DNA of 64,000 nt from Pontibacillus salipaludis (GTDB lineage Bacteria > Bacillota > Bacilli > Bacillales > BH030062), in contig NZ_BMIN01000002.1 of the NCBI RefSeq assembly GCF_014642405.1, forward strand, positions 310,001 through 374,000. The letters run 5' to 3'. The notes under the pieces were generated by a model that saw nothing but the letters and a program-made list of their open reading frames with translations, was not told the DNA's origin and did no database searches. The position numbers were made by a program, and so were the translations under genes. How positions within the stretch are numbered: the stretch's first letter is position 1; every line of letters begins with the position of its first letter. This document shows positions 39,615 through 54,941 of this stretch, in pieces.

Positions 39615-40733
39615 ATGCATTTAGAACAACTAACTTTAAAACACTACCGTAATTACGAGCATTTAGATATAACGTTCGATGATAAGGTTAACGTTATTAT
39701 CGGCGAGAATGCTCAAGGTAAAACAAATCTTATGGAAGCTATATACGTTTTGGCTTTTGCGAAATCCCATCGAACCCCTCGCGATAAAGAACTTATCATG
39801 TGGGACCAAGAATATGCTAAAATTAAAGGGAGTGTGTTTAAGCGGAAGCGGCATTTCCCTTTAGAAATTGTAACGTCTACAAAAGGGAAAAAGGCAAAGC
39901 TTAACCATCTTGAGCAAAAACGTTTAAGCGATTATATAGGCGCATTAAATATTGTCATGTTTGCACCTGAAGATCTAAACCTTGTAAAAGGGAATCCTCA
40001 GGTTCGTCGTCGTTTTATAGACATGGAAATTGGACAGATTCAGCCTGCTTATATTTATCATTTGGGACAGTATCAAAAGATTTTAAAGCAACGAAATCAT
40101 TTATTGAAGGAATACCAACGCAAACAAAATCCCGATTTAACGATGTTGCGAATCTTAACTGATCAACTTATAGAGCACGCTGCAACGATTGTTCAAAGAC
40201 GATTTAAGTTTTTAGGTCTCCTACGGGATTGGGCCATGCCAATACATGAAGGAATTAGTCGACAGCTAGAAAAGCTTGAAATTGAGTATAATCCTACAGC
40301 AGAAGTATCAAAAGATATGGATTTGTCTATGCTTGTAAGGGTATTTCAAGATAAATTTCAAGACATTGAAAAGCGCGAATTGGAGCGGGGTACTACTTTA
40401 ATTGGGCCGCACCGTGATGATTTAATTTTTTATGTAAATGGTAAAGACGTTCAAACTTATGGTTCTCAGGGTCAGCAACGGACAACAGCCCTTTCTCTAA
40501 AACTGGCTGAAATTGAGTTGATCCACAGTGAAGTTGGAGAGTATCCAATTTTGCTGTTAGATGATGTTTTAAGTGAATTAGATGATTATAGACAATCCCA
40601 TCTATTGCATACCATTCAAGGAAAAGTCCAAACGTTTGTATCTACAACGAGCGTGGATGGCATTGAGCACGAAACTCTACGAAAAGCGGACGTTTTTTAC
40701 GTTCAAGAAGGTAGCGTAACTAGGCCGAATTGA
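39615..40733 (+). CDS. recF: DNA repair protein RecF
   Basis: The 372-residue SMC-like ATPase has Walker [14 protein letters not shown] (about 30-42), signature [18 protein letters not shown] and Walker [14 protein letters not shown]. It helps load RecA at gaps in single-stranded DNA. AGGGGAC-type site precedes the ATG. Confidence 0.97.
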   Translation: MHLEQLTLKHYRNYEHLDITFDDKVNVIIGENAQGKTNLMEAIYVLAFAKSHRTPRDKELIMWDQEYAKIKGSVFKRKRHFPLEIVTSTKGKKAKLNHLEQKRLSDYIGALNIVMFAPEDLNLVKGNPQVRRRFIDMEIGQIQPAYIYHLGQYQKILKQRNHLLKEYQRKQNPDLTMLRILTDQLIEHAATIVQRRFKFLGLLRDWAMPIHEGISRQLEKLEIEYNPTAEVSKDMDLSMLVRVFQDKFQDIEKRELERGTTLIGPHRDDLIFYVNGKDVQTYGSQGQQRTTALSLKLAEIELIHSEVGEYPILLLDDVLSELDDYRQSHLLHTIQGKVQTFVSTTSVDGIEHETLRKADVFYVQEGSVTRPN

Positions 40734-40742
40734 GGTGGAACT

Positions 40743-41015
40743 TTGTTTATTCATATTGGTGAAGATCATGTCATTGAATCAGGGGACGTTATATCCATAA
40801 TTGACTATGAGTTGCTGACTTCGTCTTCTATAGTTGAAGAAATGATTCAGAACCAGCGACTGAACCAAAGAGTCTTTGAATCTCCAAATGCAGAGGCAAA
40901 GTCAATTGTCGTAACGAAAGACTATATTTACTTCAGTCCACTTTCTGTCTTTACTCTTAAGAAACGTGCCAACATGACTTCAACATTGAACAATATCGAA
41001 GACTTTGCAGAATGA
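40743..41015 (+). CDS. remB: DUF370 matrix regulator RemB (YaaB)
   Basis: The 90-residue protein from a TTG start (GAGGTGG upstream) contains the DUF370 core with VVTKDYIYFSPLSVFTLKKR. RemB-type proteins control matrix genes in B. subtilis. It lies between recF and gyrB as expected. Confidence 0.9.
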   Translation: MFIHIGEDHVIESGDVISIIDYELLTSSSIVEEMIQNQRLNQRVFESPNAEAKSIVVTKDYIYFSPLSVFTLKKRANMTSTLNNIEDFAE

Positions 41016-41065
41016 TCCATGGGAACGAAAGAATATAACCTAGGGAAAGAAATGTAGGTGAATGA

Positions 41066-42994
<1,929 letters not shown>

Positions 42995-43020
42995 AATAAA
43001 TAGCAGCTTAGAGAACACAT

Positions 43021-43055
43021 ACAAGCCGAACCCTTTTCATGGTGGTTCGGCTTGT
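43021..43055 (+). other. Perfect hairpin in the gyrB-gyrA gap
   Basis: ACAAGCCGAACC and its exact complement (12 bp) around an 11-base loop. No T-run follows, so it is not a typical terminator; it may be an RNA stability or processing structure. Confidence 0.7.
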
Positions 43056-43144
43056 AAGCTTAAGCAAGAAATATGAGAACTAGTTGAATCAACTCGGAGA
43101 GACATTTAAGATCTCTTTTTCCTCATTGAATAGGAGGTATCACG

Positions 43145-45688
43145 ATGGCGGATCAACAACGCCCGAACGTAAAAGAAATCAATATTAGCCAAGAGATGCG
43201 TACATCCTTTATGGATTATGCAATGAGTGTTATTGTTTCCCGTGCTTTACCAGACGTAAGAGATGGATTAAAGCCTGTACACCGACGAATTCTATATGCA
43301 ATGCATGACTTAGGTATGCATGCAGATAAAGCCTATAAAAAGTCTGCACGTATTGTTGGAGATGTTATTGGTAAGTACCATCCACATGGTGACTCAGCCG
43401 TTTACGACTCAATGGTCCGTATGGCACAAGATTTTAACTATCGTGCCATGTTAGTCGATGGCCATGGTAACTTTGGTTCTGTTGATGGAGATGCAGCAGC
43501 AGCGATGCGTTATACAGAAGCCAGAATGTCAAAGATCTCAATGGAGCTTTTAAGAGATATTAATAAAGATACCATTGATTACGCTGATAACTATGACGGT
43601 ACGGAAAAGGAGCCTATTGTGCTTCCTGCTCGCTTCCCGAACTTACTTGTCAATGGAGCAAGTGGTATTGCTGTTGGAATGGCTACCAATATCCCTCCCC
43701 ATCACTTAGGTGAAGTGATTGATGGTGTATTAGCTGTGAGTCGCAATAGCGAAATTACGATCGATGAGCTTATGTCAGAACATATTTACGGTCCTGACTT
43801 TCCTACGTCTGGTCAAATTTTAGGTAGAAGTGGGATTAGAAAAGCTTATGAAACAGGGAAAGGTTCTATTACCATCCGTGCGAAAGTAGACATCGAAGAA
43901 ATGAAAAACGGGAAATCCCGTCTTCTGGTTTCAGAGATTCCTTTCCAGGTTAATAAAGCCAAACTAGTGGAAAAAGTAGCAGAATTAGTACGAGACAAAA
44001 AAATAGAAGGAATTACAGATTTACGAGATGAATCCGACCGTGAAGGTATGCGTGTGGTTATTGAGCTTCGTAAAGATGTGAATCCTAACGTAGTTTTAAA
44101 TAACTTATATAAACAAACGGCCCTTCAAACATCCTTTGGAATCAATATGCTTGCATTAGTAGATGGACAGCCTAAAGTATTAAATCTAAAGCAATGCTTA
44201 GAGCATTACTTAGAACATCAAAAGGTCGTCATTCGTCGCCGCACAGAGTATGAGTTGCGTAAGGCAGAAGCGCGCGCTCATATTTTAGAGGGTCTTCGCA
44301 TTGCACTAGATCATATTGATGAAATTATTGCGTTAATTCGTGAATCTGAAACAACAGATATTGCACGTGAAAATCTAATGACGAACTTTGAGCTTTCTGA
44401 AAAGCAGGCTCAGGCGATCTTAGACATGCGTTTGCAACGCCTAACTGGATTAGAGCGCGATAAGATTGAAAAAGAATACGAAGAACTTGTACAGTTAATT
44501 GCTGAACTGAAAGCCATTTTAGCTGACAATGAAAAGGTTCTTGAGATTATACGAGAAGAGTTAACAGAGGTAAAAGAACGCTTCACTGATGAACGCCGTA
44601 CTGAGATTGTAGCAGGAGGAACAGACTTTATTGAAGATGAGGACTTAATTCCTGAAGAAACAGTCATTGTTACATTAACTCATCAAGGTTATATCAAACG
44701 CCTTCCGGCCACAACCTATCGTTCTCAAAGACGTGGCGGACGTGGAGTTCAAAGTATGGGGACAAACGAAAATGATTTCGTTGAGCACCTTCTTTCAACT
44801 TCAACGCATAATACGCTACTGTTCTTCTCAAATAAAGGGAAAGTATACCGGGCGAAAGGGTATGAAGTACCTGAATTCAGTCGGACAGCTAAGGGAATTC
44901 CAATCATCAACATGCTAGAAATTGAAAAAGATGAGTGGATTAATGCTGTTATTTCCGTTGATGACTTTGCGGACGATTGGTATCTATTCTTCACAACGAA
45001 ACAAGGAATATCTAAGCGTACCACTCTATCTGCTTTTGCTAATATTCGTCGTGGTGGACTAATTGCCTTGAATTTAAGAGAAGATGACGAGCTCATTTCA
45101 GTTCGTATGACTGATGGGGATAAACACATTATGATTGGTACCAAAGGCGGTTACCTCATTCGTTTCCCAGAAGAAGATGTTCGAACTATGGGACGTACAG
45201 CGGCCGGAGTTAAGGGTATTTCCTTACGAGAAGATGATGAAGTTGTTTCAATGGAAATCATTGAAGACGGTCTTCAAGTCCTCAACGTAACGACTAAAGG
45301 TTTCGGAAAACGAACACCGGCTGACGAATATCGTATTACAGGACGCGGTGGTAAAGGTATTCGTACTTGTAATATTACAGAGAAAAATGGAGAAGTTGTA
45401 GCTGTTAAAGCTGTGACGGGAGATGAAGACGTTATGATTATCACAGAAGCAGGTGTGTTAATTAGAATGGCTGTAGAAAGTATCTCCCAGACAGGTCGTA
45501 ACACTCAAGGTGTACGTCTAATTCGCCTTCAAGAGGGTGAAGAGGTAGCAACAGTAGCACGTATCCAAACTGAAGAGCAAGAAGAAGATACGCTTGAAGA
45601 ACCTAGTGAACAAGCCGAAGATCATGAGCGATTACCTACTGAGCAAGAAGAAATCATCGAAGAAAACCCAACATCAGAAGAAGAGTAG
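43145..45688 (+). CDS. gyrA: DNA gyrase subunit A
   Basis: The 847-residue subunit has the quinolone-region segment [12 protein letters not shown] with the sensitive-type residues S84 and D88, and active-site Y123 in [10 protein letters not shown]. Six C-terminal DNA-wrapping blades follow. The last 40 residues are a strongly Glu-rich tail. GGAGGT precedes the ATG. Confidence 0.97.
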   Translation: MADQQRPNVKEINISQEMRTSFMDYAMSVIVSRALPDVRDGLKPVHRRILYAMHDLGMHADKAYKKSARIVGDVIGKYHPHGDSAVYDSMVRMAQDFNYRAMLVDGHGNFGSVDGDAAAAMRYTEARMSKISMELLRDINKDTIDYADNYDGTEKEPIVLPARFPNLLVNGASGIAVGMATNIPPHHLGEVIDGVLAVSRNSEITIDELMSEHIYGPDFPTSGQILGRSGIRKAYETGKGSITIRAKVDIEEMKNGKSRLLVSEIPFQVNKAKLVEKVAELVRDKKIEGITDLRDESDREGMRVVIELRKDVNPNVVLNNLYKQTALQTSFGINMLALVDGQPKVLNLKQCLEHYLEHQKVVIRRRTEYELRKAEARAHILEGLRIALDHIDEIIALIRESETTDIARENLMTNFELSEKQAQAILDMRLQRLTGLERDKIEKEYEELVQLIAELKAILADNEKVLEIIREELTEVKERFTDERRTEIVAGGTDFIEDEDLIPEETVIVTLTHQGYIKRLPATTYRSQRRGGRGVQSMGTNENDFVEHLLSTSTHNTLLFFSNKGKVYRAKGYEVPEFSRTAKGIPIINMLEIEKDEWINAVISVDDFADDWYLFFTTKQGISKRTTLSAFANIRRGGLIALNLREDDELISVRMTDGDKHIMIGTKGGYLIRFPEEDVRTMGRTAAGVKGISLREDDEVVSMEIIEDGLQVLNVTTKGFGKRTPADEYRITGRGGKGIRTCNITEKNGEVVAVKAVTGDEDVMIITEAGVLIRMAVESISQTGRNTQGVRLIRLQEGEEVATVARIQTEEQEEDTLEEPSEQAEDHERLPTEQEEIIEENPTSEEE

Positions 45689-45694
45689 TCAAAG

Positions 45695-45724
45695 AAAAGG
45701 AGATGTACAAACATCTCCTTTTTC
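45695..45724 (+). terminator. gyrA terminator
   Basis: AAAAGGAGATGT and complement around ACAA, followed by T's. Confidence 0.9.
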
Positions 45725-45766
45725 TTACATCAAACACTTTAAATGTCCAAATTGGAGGGGAAAAGC

Positions 45767-46855
45767 ATGCGTGTACACCCTGGACAGCTGACTCCTGGTT
45801 GTATTGTTATGAGTGATGTTATGGGAAAAACAAATAGCCCAATTGTACCGAAGAATACTGTTGTGAAGCCTATTCACATTACAATTTTACATAAGTTTTT
45901 AATTGAAGAAGTCGAGGTGGGGCAGAAACTGTCAAACGGCAACCCGTTTTTACCTCATAAAGTTCAGGAAGAGCCCGAAAAACATGTGAATGTTCAAGAA
46001 ATGATAGCAACAGATTTTAAAGATCAGTATTTGTATGCAGTCCAATCCTATAAAAACCTGTTTCATCAATGGCAGTCGGGATTTGGAATTGATATAAGTG
46101 CTGTTCGGCGAGTGATCGTACCTCTAATAGAACAAGTTTCCGATCATAAAAACGAAGTTTACTCACTACATCACTATACGAGCAAGGATGACTACTTTTA
46201 TCACCATGCTGTGGCTGTAGCCTTACTATCAGCTCTTCTCGCTGAGCAGCTTCAATACTCAAAAGGTGAACAAATTCAAGTTGGCATAGCTGGTTTCTTA
46301 AGTGACTGTGGAATGTCTAAAATTGATGAGAAAATCACATCAAAAAAAGGGCCCTTAACTTCCTATGAATACAATGAAGTGAAAAAGCATCCAACCTATT
46401 CTTATAGATTAGTGGAAAAGGTTCCTGCTCTAAAAAATGAGGTGAGACTTGGTGTATTGCAACATCATGAGCGATTGGATGGGAGCGGTTACCCTTTAGG
46501 GGTTTCAAGCGGTAAGTTGCATACATTCGGTAAAATTATTGCTGTAGCAGACCTTTACCATGCCATGACATCTGAAAGAGTTTATAGGTCCAAACAATCT
46601 CCATTTAAGGTTTTAGAAGAATTGTTACAGCAACAGTTTGGTAAATTTGATCCTACGATTATTCAAACGCTTGTACAAAGTATGACAAGCTTATCATCAG
46701 GGATGAAAGTGCGATTGTCTAATAACCAAATGGCTGAGATTGTATTTATAGAATCTAAGCACCCAACCAGACCTATGATTCGCTTGCATCATAGTGATGA
46801 AATTATCCATTTGAAGTACTACCGAGATCTTTATATCGAAGAGATTATTTCATAA
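45767..46855 (+). CDS. HD-GYP-like protein with altered HD dyad
   Basis: The 362-residue protein has an N-terminal DUF3391-like region (about 1-100) and an HD-GYP fold (about 140-310). HHERLDGSGYPLG (233-245) and ADLYHAMTSERVYR are kept. The expected HD dyad reads S179-D180 (GFLSDCGMSKIDEKI), so one metal ligand seems lost. HD-GYP domains normally cut cyclic di-GMP; activity here is uncertain. I chose the ATG at 45767, after GGAGGGG; an ATG at 45743 lacks such a site. It stands between gyrA and yaaC, where B. subtilis has an rRNA operon. Confidence 0.85.
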   Translation: MRVHPGQLTPGCIVMSDVMGKTNSPIVPKNTVVKPIHITILHKFLIEEVEVGQKLSNGNPFLPHKVQEEPEKHVNVQEMIATDFKDQYLYAVQSYKNLFHQWQSGFGIDISAVRRVIVPLIEQVSDHKNEVYSLHHYTSKDDYFYHHAVAVALLSALLAEQLQYSKGEQIQVGIAGFLSDCGMSKIDEKITSKKGPLTSYEYNEVKKHPTYSYRLVEKVPALKNEVRLGVLQHHERLDGSGYPLGVSSGKLHTFGKIIAVADLYHAMTSERVYRSKQSPFKVLEELLQQQFGKFDPTIIQTLVQSMTSLSSGMKVRLSNNQMAEIVFIESKHPTRPMIRLHHSDEIIHLKYYRDLYIEEIIS

Positions 46856-46856
46856 G

Positions 46857-46890
46857 TAACGTCACCCATTCTATGTAGTGGGTGACGTTA
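46857..46890. terminator. Bidirectional terminator between the HD-GYP gene and yaaC
   Basis: TAACGTCACCCA and TGGGTGACGTTA around a 10-base loop. It overlaps the yaaC stop codon. Confidence 0.85.
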
Positions 46891-47850
46891 GTTTTTAGTG
46901 ACATGAGAAGCGAGGAAATCCGCTATTAACCAAGGTATTTTAGTCTTGCTAATCTCAAGGAATGTTCGGATATATACAAGATCTTCACTCGTGTATGAAT
47001 GAAGGATGTCCCCCCACCATTCTGTTTCATAGCGAGAGAGCATACTTAGGTTATATAGAATTAAGTAGTGAGAAAGCAGTTCAGGTAATGGGTATTGTAA
47101 CGATCGTTGATTGGGGATAAATAATTGTTCATCCTCATGATTAACGTATAGGTAAGGATTGTGAATAGTAGATATAGGCGACGTTACTAAGACCTTTATA
47201 GAATGTTGTTCTATTTTTATTTCTTCACACTCCGGGAGAATGGAATGGATATGCTGCTTGAAATAATTCTCACTCCAATGGTAATCATCAAGGATTGATA
47301 TAGGTATTGTAAGTACTTTACCATCTTTATGACCTATTGGGTAACCGTTAGAGGGAGTATCTAAAAAACCATAGATCTCTTTCATCTCTGGAATTCTTCT
47401 AAGCAGCTCATCCATAGTGAATTTTTCTTTAGGAAAATGTTCCATGTGAAACATATGCTCTGAAACGTATGAGAAAAGCCCTTTATTCTGTATTTTTACC
47501 TCGTCTTGTAAAAATGAATAATTTTGCTTTTTTCTTTTTCTGCTAGTAACGCCATGAGCTAGTACACTTGTGGATTCAGGATAATCCGGGCGCTGTGTTA
47601 AAATTGCTGCTTTAATAAACTGGGCCATCCCATAAAAGTAAAGGATAGGCTGGACCGATAATGGAGACTCTTCTGCCTGTTTATAAAAGGTCTGGCCATG
47701 CTCTAAGTAATAGATCAGTCGATACGTATTATCATAGCTCTTCCGTTCAGCATCCACGTCGAGACTTTCATAACATTTTTGTAAGTATTGCTGTGAAAGT
47801 GGAGAAGATTGAAGTTTTGTATAAATGGACAGAATATTTCGGATATTCAA
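46888..47850 (-). CDS. yaaC: YaaC-like protein
   Basis: The 320-residue protein matches YaaC by position (between gyrA and guaB, opposite strand) and by its all-alpha look, with HGVTSRKRKKQNYSFLQDEV and ETEWWGDILHSY. No catalytic motif is recognised; function is unknown. A parS-like site is embedded in it. Confidence 0.85.
   Translation of the reverse strand: MNIRNILSIYTKLQSSPLSQQYLQKCYESLDVDAERKSYDNTYRLIYYLEHGQTFYKQAEESPLSVQPILYFYGMAQFIKAAILTQRPDYPESTSVLAHGVTSRKRKKQNYSFLQDEVKIQNKGLFSYVSEHMFHMEHFPKEKFTMDELLRRIPEMKEIYGFLDTPSNGYPIGHKDGKVLTIPISILDDYHWSENYFKQHIHSILPECEEIKIEQHSIKVLVTSPISTIHNPYLYVNHEDEQLFIPNQRSLQYPLPELLSHYLILYNLSMLSRYETEWWGDILHSYTSEDLVYIRTFLEISKTKIPWLIADFLASHVTKN
47438..47453. other. 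parS-like site inside yaaC
   Basis: TGTTCCATGTGAAACA. The C at position 5 is allowed in parS; the T at position 8 is the only real mismatch and is the same change as in the 25504 site. Confidence 0.75.
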
Positions 47851-47983
47851 TGTAGAGGCCTCACTTTCTTAAAAACAGTTGAAAATCCCCTTTTTATAAC
47901 GTATTGTAATCTACAATATAACAACTTATAGGTTTTAGTTTGTCCTAATGAGCAGAAAACATGAATACTTGTCAGGAGGGTAA

Positions 47984-49456
<1,473 letters not shown>

Positions 49457-49492
49457 TCAAGTCTTAGAATAATGATAAGGAGCATTTGCAAT

Positions 49493-49528
49493 TAATGAAG
49501 CTCAGATTATTTTAATCTGGGCTTCATT
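49493..49528 (+). terminator. guaB terminator
   Basis: AATGAAGCTCAGATTA and TAATCTGGGCTTCATT pair with one G-U, followed by CTTTT. Confidence 0.85.
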
Positions 49529-49745
49529 CTTTTAATAGATTCCTCTAAGCTTCTTCACTTAACTATATTATTCCTATTACATATAGCCTTGTCTAAAGTG
49601 AATAGGTGAGGGATGCGTGGTTTCAAACATATGACGTATAGTAGCCAGCTTCCGCCATAACGGGCGGAAAGTCTGTTTCTCTATTAAGTCGTCCTATGAT
49701 AAAATAGCGTCATATGTATACTATCTTTTTGGAGGTTGAAGGACG

Positions 49746-51077
49746 TTGAAAACTAGATTAAAAGTACCCTTTATCATGCTAATAATGGTACTTGTATCAT
49801 TTACTTCCATGCTAACGAAACCGATTACAACTTCGGCAGCGGTAGATGTGCAAGCTAAAACAGCCATTCTAGTAGACGCGGAAACTGGTAAAATACTATT
49901 TGAGAAAGATGCAGATGTAGCATTGCCACCCGCTAGTATGACAAAAATGATGACCGAATACTTAGTATTAGAAGCCATTAAAGAAGGAAAGATTAGCTGG
50001 GATACGACGACTCAGATTACCGATTATCCATACAGCATTTCAGCTGATCCGGCTTTCTCTGGTGTAGGGTTAAAACAGAATAAGGATTATACAGTCAGAG
50101 AGCTTTATGAAGCCATGGCGATTAATTCTGATAATGCAACGACGATTGCGTTAGCAGAACTTGTGGCAGGATCAGAAGGTGACTTTGTTAAAATGATGAA
50201 TGATAAGGCAGACGAACTAGGGCTGCCGGACGCAACGTTTGTTAACTCAACTGGGTTGTCAAACACGGACCTGGGAGAAAATGTTCCAAAAGGTACGGAG
50301 CCAAATGCGGACAACCTAATGTCAGCTCGCTCTGCAGCATTGTTAGCCTACCGTTTAATTAACGATCATCCAGATGCTCTTGAAGTCTCTAGTATGACGA
50401 CTACCGAGTTTGAAGGAGATAGAATTGAGAACTTAAACTGGATGCTTCCTGAGATGCCTGGGTACTTATCACAATATGGTTACGAAGGTATGGACGGGTT
50501 AAAGACAGGATGGACGGACTTAGCAGGATACTGCTTTACAGGAACTGCTGAAAGAGACGGTCAACGTCTAATTTCTGTTGTTATGAAAACCGATAGTAAG
50601 GAAGCTCGTTTTGAAGAAACGAGAAAATTATTGGATTATGGTTTCAATCAATTTGAAAAGAAAGAACTATATCCTAAGGGGTATCAAATTGAAGATAAAA
50701 AGACAGTTCCTGTAACCAAAGGGAAAGAAGATGCTGTTCAAATTGCTTCAAATGCGCCACTTACGACCATGATTGAGAAGGGTACAGAAGAACAATACAG
50801 TGTAGAGTACAAACTTGATGAATCAGCTTTAAACGATAAGGGTGAATTAACTGCTCCTATTAAAAAAGGGCAAAAAGTAGGTTCAGTTACATTGGTGAAT
50901 AGCGAAAACAATAATGGGTATATTACTGCCGATGGTGAACAGAACGAAAATGTTGAACTTGTGACACAAGATAAAGTAGAGAAATCAAATTGGTTTATGC
51001 TTATGATTGGAGCCATTACAGGTTTCTTTGCTGATATCTTTACAAGCGTTGTGGACACTGTAAAAGGTTGGTTCTAA
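49746..51077 (+). CDS. dacA: D-alanyl-D-alanine carboxypeptidase (PBP5, DacA)
   Basis: The 443-residue serine peptidase trims the terminal D-Ala of peptidoglycan stems. A signal peptide (about 1-31, ending TTSAA) precedes the active site S64-M-T-K67. S127-D-N and GLKTGWT complete the set. A C-terminal amphipathic membrane anchor ends VDTVKGWF. The start is TTG at 49746; GGAGG is 10 bases away, so a different start is possible. Confidence 0.95.
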   Translation: MKTRLKVPFIMLIMVLVSFTSMLTKPITTSAAVDVQAKTAILVDAETGKILFEKDADVALPPASMTKMMTEYLVLEAIKEGKISWDTTTQITDYPYSISADPAFSGVGLKQNKDYTVRELYEAMAINSDNATTIALAELVAGSEGDFVKMMNDKADELGLPDATFVNSTGLSNTDLGENVPKGTEPNADNLMSARSAALLAYRLINDHPDALEVSSMTTTEFEGDRIENLNWMLPEMPGYLSQYGYEGMDGLKTGWTDLAGYCFTGTAERDGQRLISVVMKTDSKEARFEETRKLLDYGFNQFEKKELYPKGYQIEDKKTVPVTKGKEDAVQIASNAPLTTMIEKGTEEQYSVEYKLDESALNDKGELTAPIKKGQKVGSVTLVNSENNNGYITADGEQNENVELVTQDKVEKSNWFMLMIGAITGFFADIFTSVVDTVKGWF

Positions 51078-51183
51078 ACCTAGTAAATTTGTAGGCTTTT
51101 AGAGTGGTTTGTTATACAATATTTTTAGAAGAGTTTAATTCTTTTAATAACTATGATGCACATTCGGAGTAGGAGGAATATTC

Positions 51184-52068
51184 ATGTCAAGAACAGGTAC
51201 AGATCGTGTTAAAAGAGGTATGGCAGAAATGCAAAAAGGCGGCGTCATTATGGACGTTGTAAATGCGGAGCAAGCTAAGATTGCAGAAGAGGCTGGTGCT
51301 GTTGCAGTTATGGCACTTGAGCGCGTTCCGGCAGATATCCGCGCAGCTGGCGGAGTTGCCCGTATGGCTGACCCAACCATTGTTGAAGAGGTAATGAACG
51401 CTGTATCGATTCCGGTAATGGCAAAGGCTCGTATTGGTCATGTGGTAGAAGCTCGCGTATTAGAGTCTATGGGCGTAGACTATATTGATGAGAGCGAAGT
51501 ATTAACACCAGCAGATGAAGTATTTCATATTAAGAAGAATGATTATACTGTTCCATTTGTTTGTGGCTGTCGTAACCTTGGTGAAGCAACGCGCCGTATT
51601 GGTGAGGGGGCATCTATGCTTCGCACAAAAGGTGAACCTGGAACAGGTAACATCGTTGAAGCCGTTCGTCACATGCGTGAAGTTCAATCCCAAATTCGCC
51701 AAGTTATAGGCATGAATGAAGATGAGCTAATGACTTATGCTAAAAATATTGGAGCACCGTATGAACTTCTTCTTCAAATTAAAGAAGAAGGTCGTCTTCC
51801 TGTTGTGAACTTCGCTGCTGGTGGTATTGCAACACCTGCTGATGCAGCTTTAATGATGCAACTAGGTGCAGATGGTGTGTTTGTGGGTTCTGGTATCTTC
51901 AAATCCAATAATCCAGAGAAATTTGCTCGTGCCATAGTAGAAGCAACAACTCACTATGATGACTATAAACTAATCGGAGAACTTTCTAAGGGTCTTGGAA
52001 CTGCTATGAAAGGTATGGAGATGTCTACGCTTCAACCTTCTGATCGTATGCAAGATCGCAGCATGTAA
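51184..52068 (+). CDS. pdxS: Pyridoxal 5'-phosphate synthase subunit PdxS
   Basis: The 294-residue TIM-barrel synthase makes PLP from ribose 5-phosphate and glyceraldehyde 3-phosphate using ammonia from PdxT. Conserved [20 protein letters not shown] and [12 protein letters not shown] are present. AGGAGG upstream. Two-gene operon with pdxT. Confidence 0.97.
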   Translation: MSRTGTDRVKRGMAEMQKGGVIMDVVNAEQAKIAEEAGAVAVMALERVPADIRAAGGVARMADPTIVEEVMNAVSIPVMAKARIGHVVEARVLESMGVDYIDESEVLTPADEVFHIKKNDYTVPFVCGCRNLGEATRRIGEGASMLRTKGEPGTGNIVEAVRHMREVQSQIRQVIGMNEDELMTYAKNIGAPYELLLQIKEEGRLPVVNFAAGGIATPADAALMMQLGADGVFVGSGIFKSNNPEKFARAIVEATTHYDDYKLIGELSKGLGTAMKGMEMSTLQPSDRMQDRSM

Positions 52069-52089
52069 TTGACAAAAGGGGAATGCATC

Positions 52090-52680
52090 ATGACTGTAAT
52101 TGGTGTTTTAGGTTTACAAGGAGCTGTTCGTGAGCACGTACGTTCTATAGAAGCAAGCGGAGCTCAAGCTGTAATTGTGAAGCGGTTATCTCAACTGAAT
52201 GATATTGACGGTCTAATATTACCAGGCGGAGAGAGCACAACCATGCGTCGTTTAATTGATAAATATGACTTTTTTGAGCCTTTACAAGAGTTTGGGAAAA
52301 GTGGAAAGCCGATCTTTGGAACATGCGCTGGCTTAATCTTATTAGCCCAAAAAATTCAAGGACAAGATCAAACACACCTTGGTTTAATGAACATGATGGT
52401 CGAACGAAATGCGTTTGGCCGCCAAAGAGAGAGTTTTGAGGCATTCATAGACATTAAAGGCGTTGCGAAGGAGTATGAAGCTGTTTTTATCCGGGCACCA
52501 TATATTGTAGAAGTGGGCGAGGGAGCAGAAGTTCTAGCCAAGCAAGGTGATAAAATTGTAGCGGCTCAGGACGGCCATTATCTCGCATGCGCTTTTCATC
52601 CGGAGTTAACAGATGACCATCGCTTAACCGAACATTTTGTAAAAATGGTTGAAGAATCAAAGAAAACACTTGCATCTTAG
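52090..52680 (+). CDS. pdxT: PLP synthase glutaminase subunit PdxT
   Basis: The 196-residue class I glutaminase has [10 protein letters not shown], nucleophile Cys in [11 protein letters not shown] and the His-Glu pair in AFHPELTDD. It passes ammonia to PdxS. I use the ATG at 52090 after AAAGGGG; a TTG at 52069 directly after pdxS would only add a leader that the family lacks. Confidence 0.96.
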   Translation: MTVIGVLGLQGAVREHVRSIEASGAQAVIVKRLSQLNDIDGLILPGGESTTMRRLIDKYDFFEPLQEFGKSGKPIFGTCAGLILLAQKIQGQDQTHLGLMNMMVERNAFGRQRESFEAFIDIKGVAKEYEAVFIRAPYIVEVGEGAEVLAKQGDKIVAAQDGHYLACAFHPELTDDHRLTEHFVKMVEESKKTLAS

Positions 52681-52714
52681 CAAGAAATTCGCTATTCTTC
52701 TTCATAACAACAAA

Positions 52715-52972
52715 TATACGAAACGTGATGATAGGAAGTAGTAACAACGTGAACTTCTACAGAGAACTGGTGGGTGGTGCAAACCAGTGAAGGAGCGTTG
52801 CCAATCCATCCTTGAGCAGATATGCCGAAAGGACAAGTAAGCATATCCGGTGCTGACGCATCGTTACTAGAAAGTAAGCCGGAAGGTGATTTATGCCTTC
52901 AATAAGGGTGGCATCGCGGGAATATACAAACTCTCGTCCCTAATCAATTGATTAAGGGGCGGGAGTTTTTTG
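52715..52972 (+). promoter_or_regulatory. Serine T-box riboswitch upstream of serS
   Basis: Stem I has the AG-bulge/distal loop AGAACTGGTGGGTGGTGCAA and a specifier loop whose 3' side reads CCAATCCA. The likely specifier is TCC (Ser) at 52805-52807. The T-box AGGGTGGCATCGCG is at 52905-52918, followed by a terminator at 52929-52972 (ACTCTCGTCCC...GGGGCGGGAGT, T-run). Uncharged tRNA-Ser should favour read-through into serS. Confidence 0.92.
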
Positions 52973-52992
52973 TATGCAGTATACATCTATAA

Positions 52993-54279
<1,287 letters not shown>

Positions 54280-54317
54280 ACAGAGTATAATGTCGGAAAA
54301 AACTTATACTTGTTATG

Positions 54318-54353
54318 AAAGAGAAAGGACTTATAAAGAAGTCCTTTCTCTTT
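54318..54353 (+). terminator. serS terminator
   Basis: AAAGAGAAAGGACTT and its complement around ATAAAG, followed by T's. Confidence 0.9.
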
Positions 54354-54521
54354 TTCAATATTGGGAAGCTAAAGGTGATAACCACACTTCTATTAAAAAT
54401 TTTAATAAAACCCTTGTATTATACGTGAAGTTCAGGTACAATGATTTTTGTTGAGTTTTTGAGCATATTTAAATGCGCTCGACATCATTCAACATTTCAT
54501 AAAAAAAATTGTTGAAAAATG

Positions 54522-54550
54522 TTGACTTTAATAACGTACAATGTTATATT
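54522..54550 (+). promoter_or_regulatory. Sigma-A promoter of tRNA-Ser
   Basis: -35 TTGACT, 17-base spacer, -10 TATATT, 18 bases before the tRNA. Confidence 0.75.
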
Positions 54551-54568
54551 ATTAATTGTCGCCAACAC

Positions 54569-54658
54569 GGAGGAGTACCCAAGTTCGGCTGAAGGGAGCG
54601 GTCTTGAAAACCGCCAGGGGGTTAACGCCCCGCGGGGGTTCGAATCCCTCCTCCTCCG
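54569..54658 (+). tRNA. tRNA-Ser (TGA)
   Basis: A 90-nt tRNA with the long variable arm typical of Ser. Acceptor GGAGGAG/CTCCTCC, anticodon loop CTTGAAA, discriminator G. CCA encoded at 54659-54661. Confidence 0.97.
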
Positions 54659-54712
54659 CCATTTTTTATGCGCGTAAAAATTGGAGATTGAAAAATCACA
54701 AACGATATAGAC

Positions 54713-54743
54713 AACCTCAGTGAGTAATCACTGAGGTTTTTTT
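54713..54743 (+). terminator. tRNA-Ser terminator
   Basis: AACCTCAGTGA and TCACTGAGGTT around GTAA, then T's. Confidence 0.9.
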
Positions 54744-54760
54744 GATGTTCTATTATAATA

Positions 54761-54859
54761 TGCTTGGTCGTCAATAATAAGGAAGCAACCTTTAAGCTTG
54801 AGAGAAGGTTTCCGTCTGCTTTTGTTTAGAGAACCGTGATCCTCTAGCCAGACCAAGCA
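54761..54859. repeat. Short non-coding element closed by 9-bp inverted ends
   Basis: TGCTTGGTC (54761-54769) and GACCAAGCA (54851-54859) enclose a 99-base segment. Inside it, GGAA-GC-AACCTT pairs with AAGGTTTCC, giving a nested stem. No coding frame. It may be a structured RNA or a repeat remnant. Confidence 0.45.
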
Positions 54860-54896
54860 CTTCTAAAGTAACGGATCTGCAAATTTCAGAGATTAT

Positions 54897-54941
54897 AAAA
54901 AAGTGTGAGCTTTTCCTTTAGATAGGAAAGCTCACACTTTT
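54897..54941 (-). terminator. Terminator after dck
   Basis: AAAAAAGTGTGAGCTTT and AAAGCTCACACTTTTTT around an AGGAAA-type loop. Strong on both strands. Confidence 0.88.

Noticed and set aside
43021-43055. Hairpin considered as a gyrB terminator
   Set aside because: No T-run follows, so listed as a hairpin only.
44749-45144. A 131-codon frame antisense to gyrA
   Set aside because: Shadow of a well-supported gene; no ribosome site.
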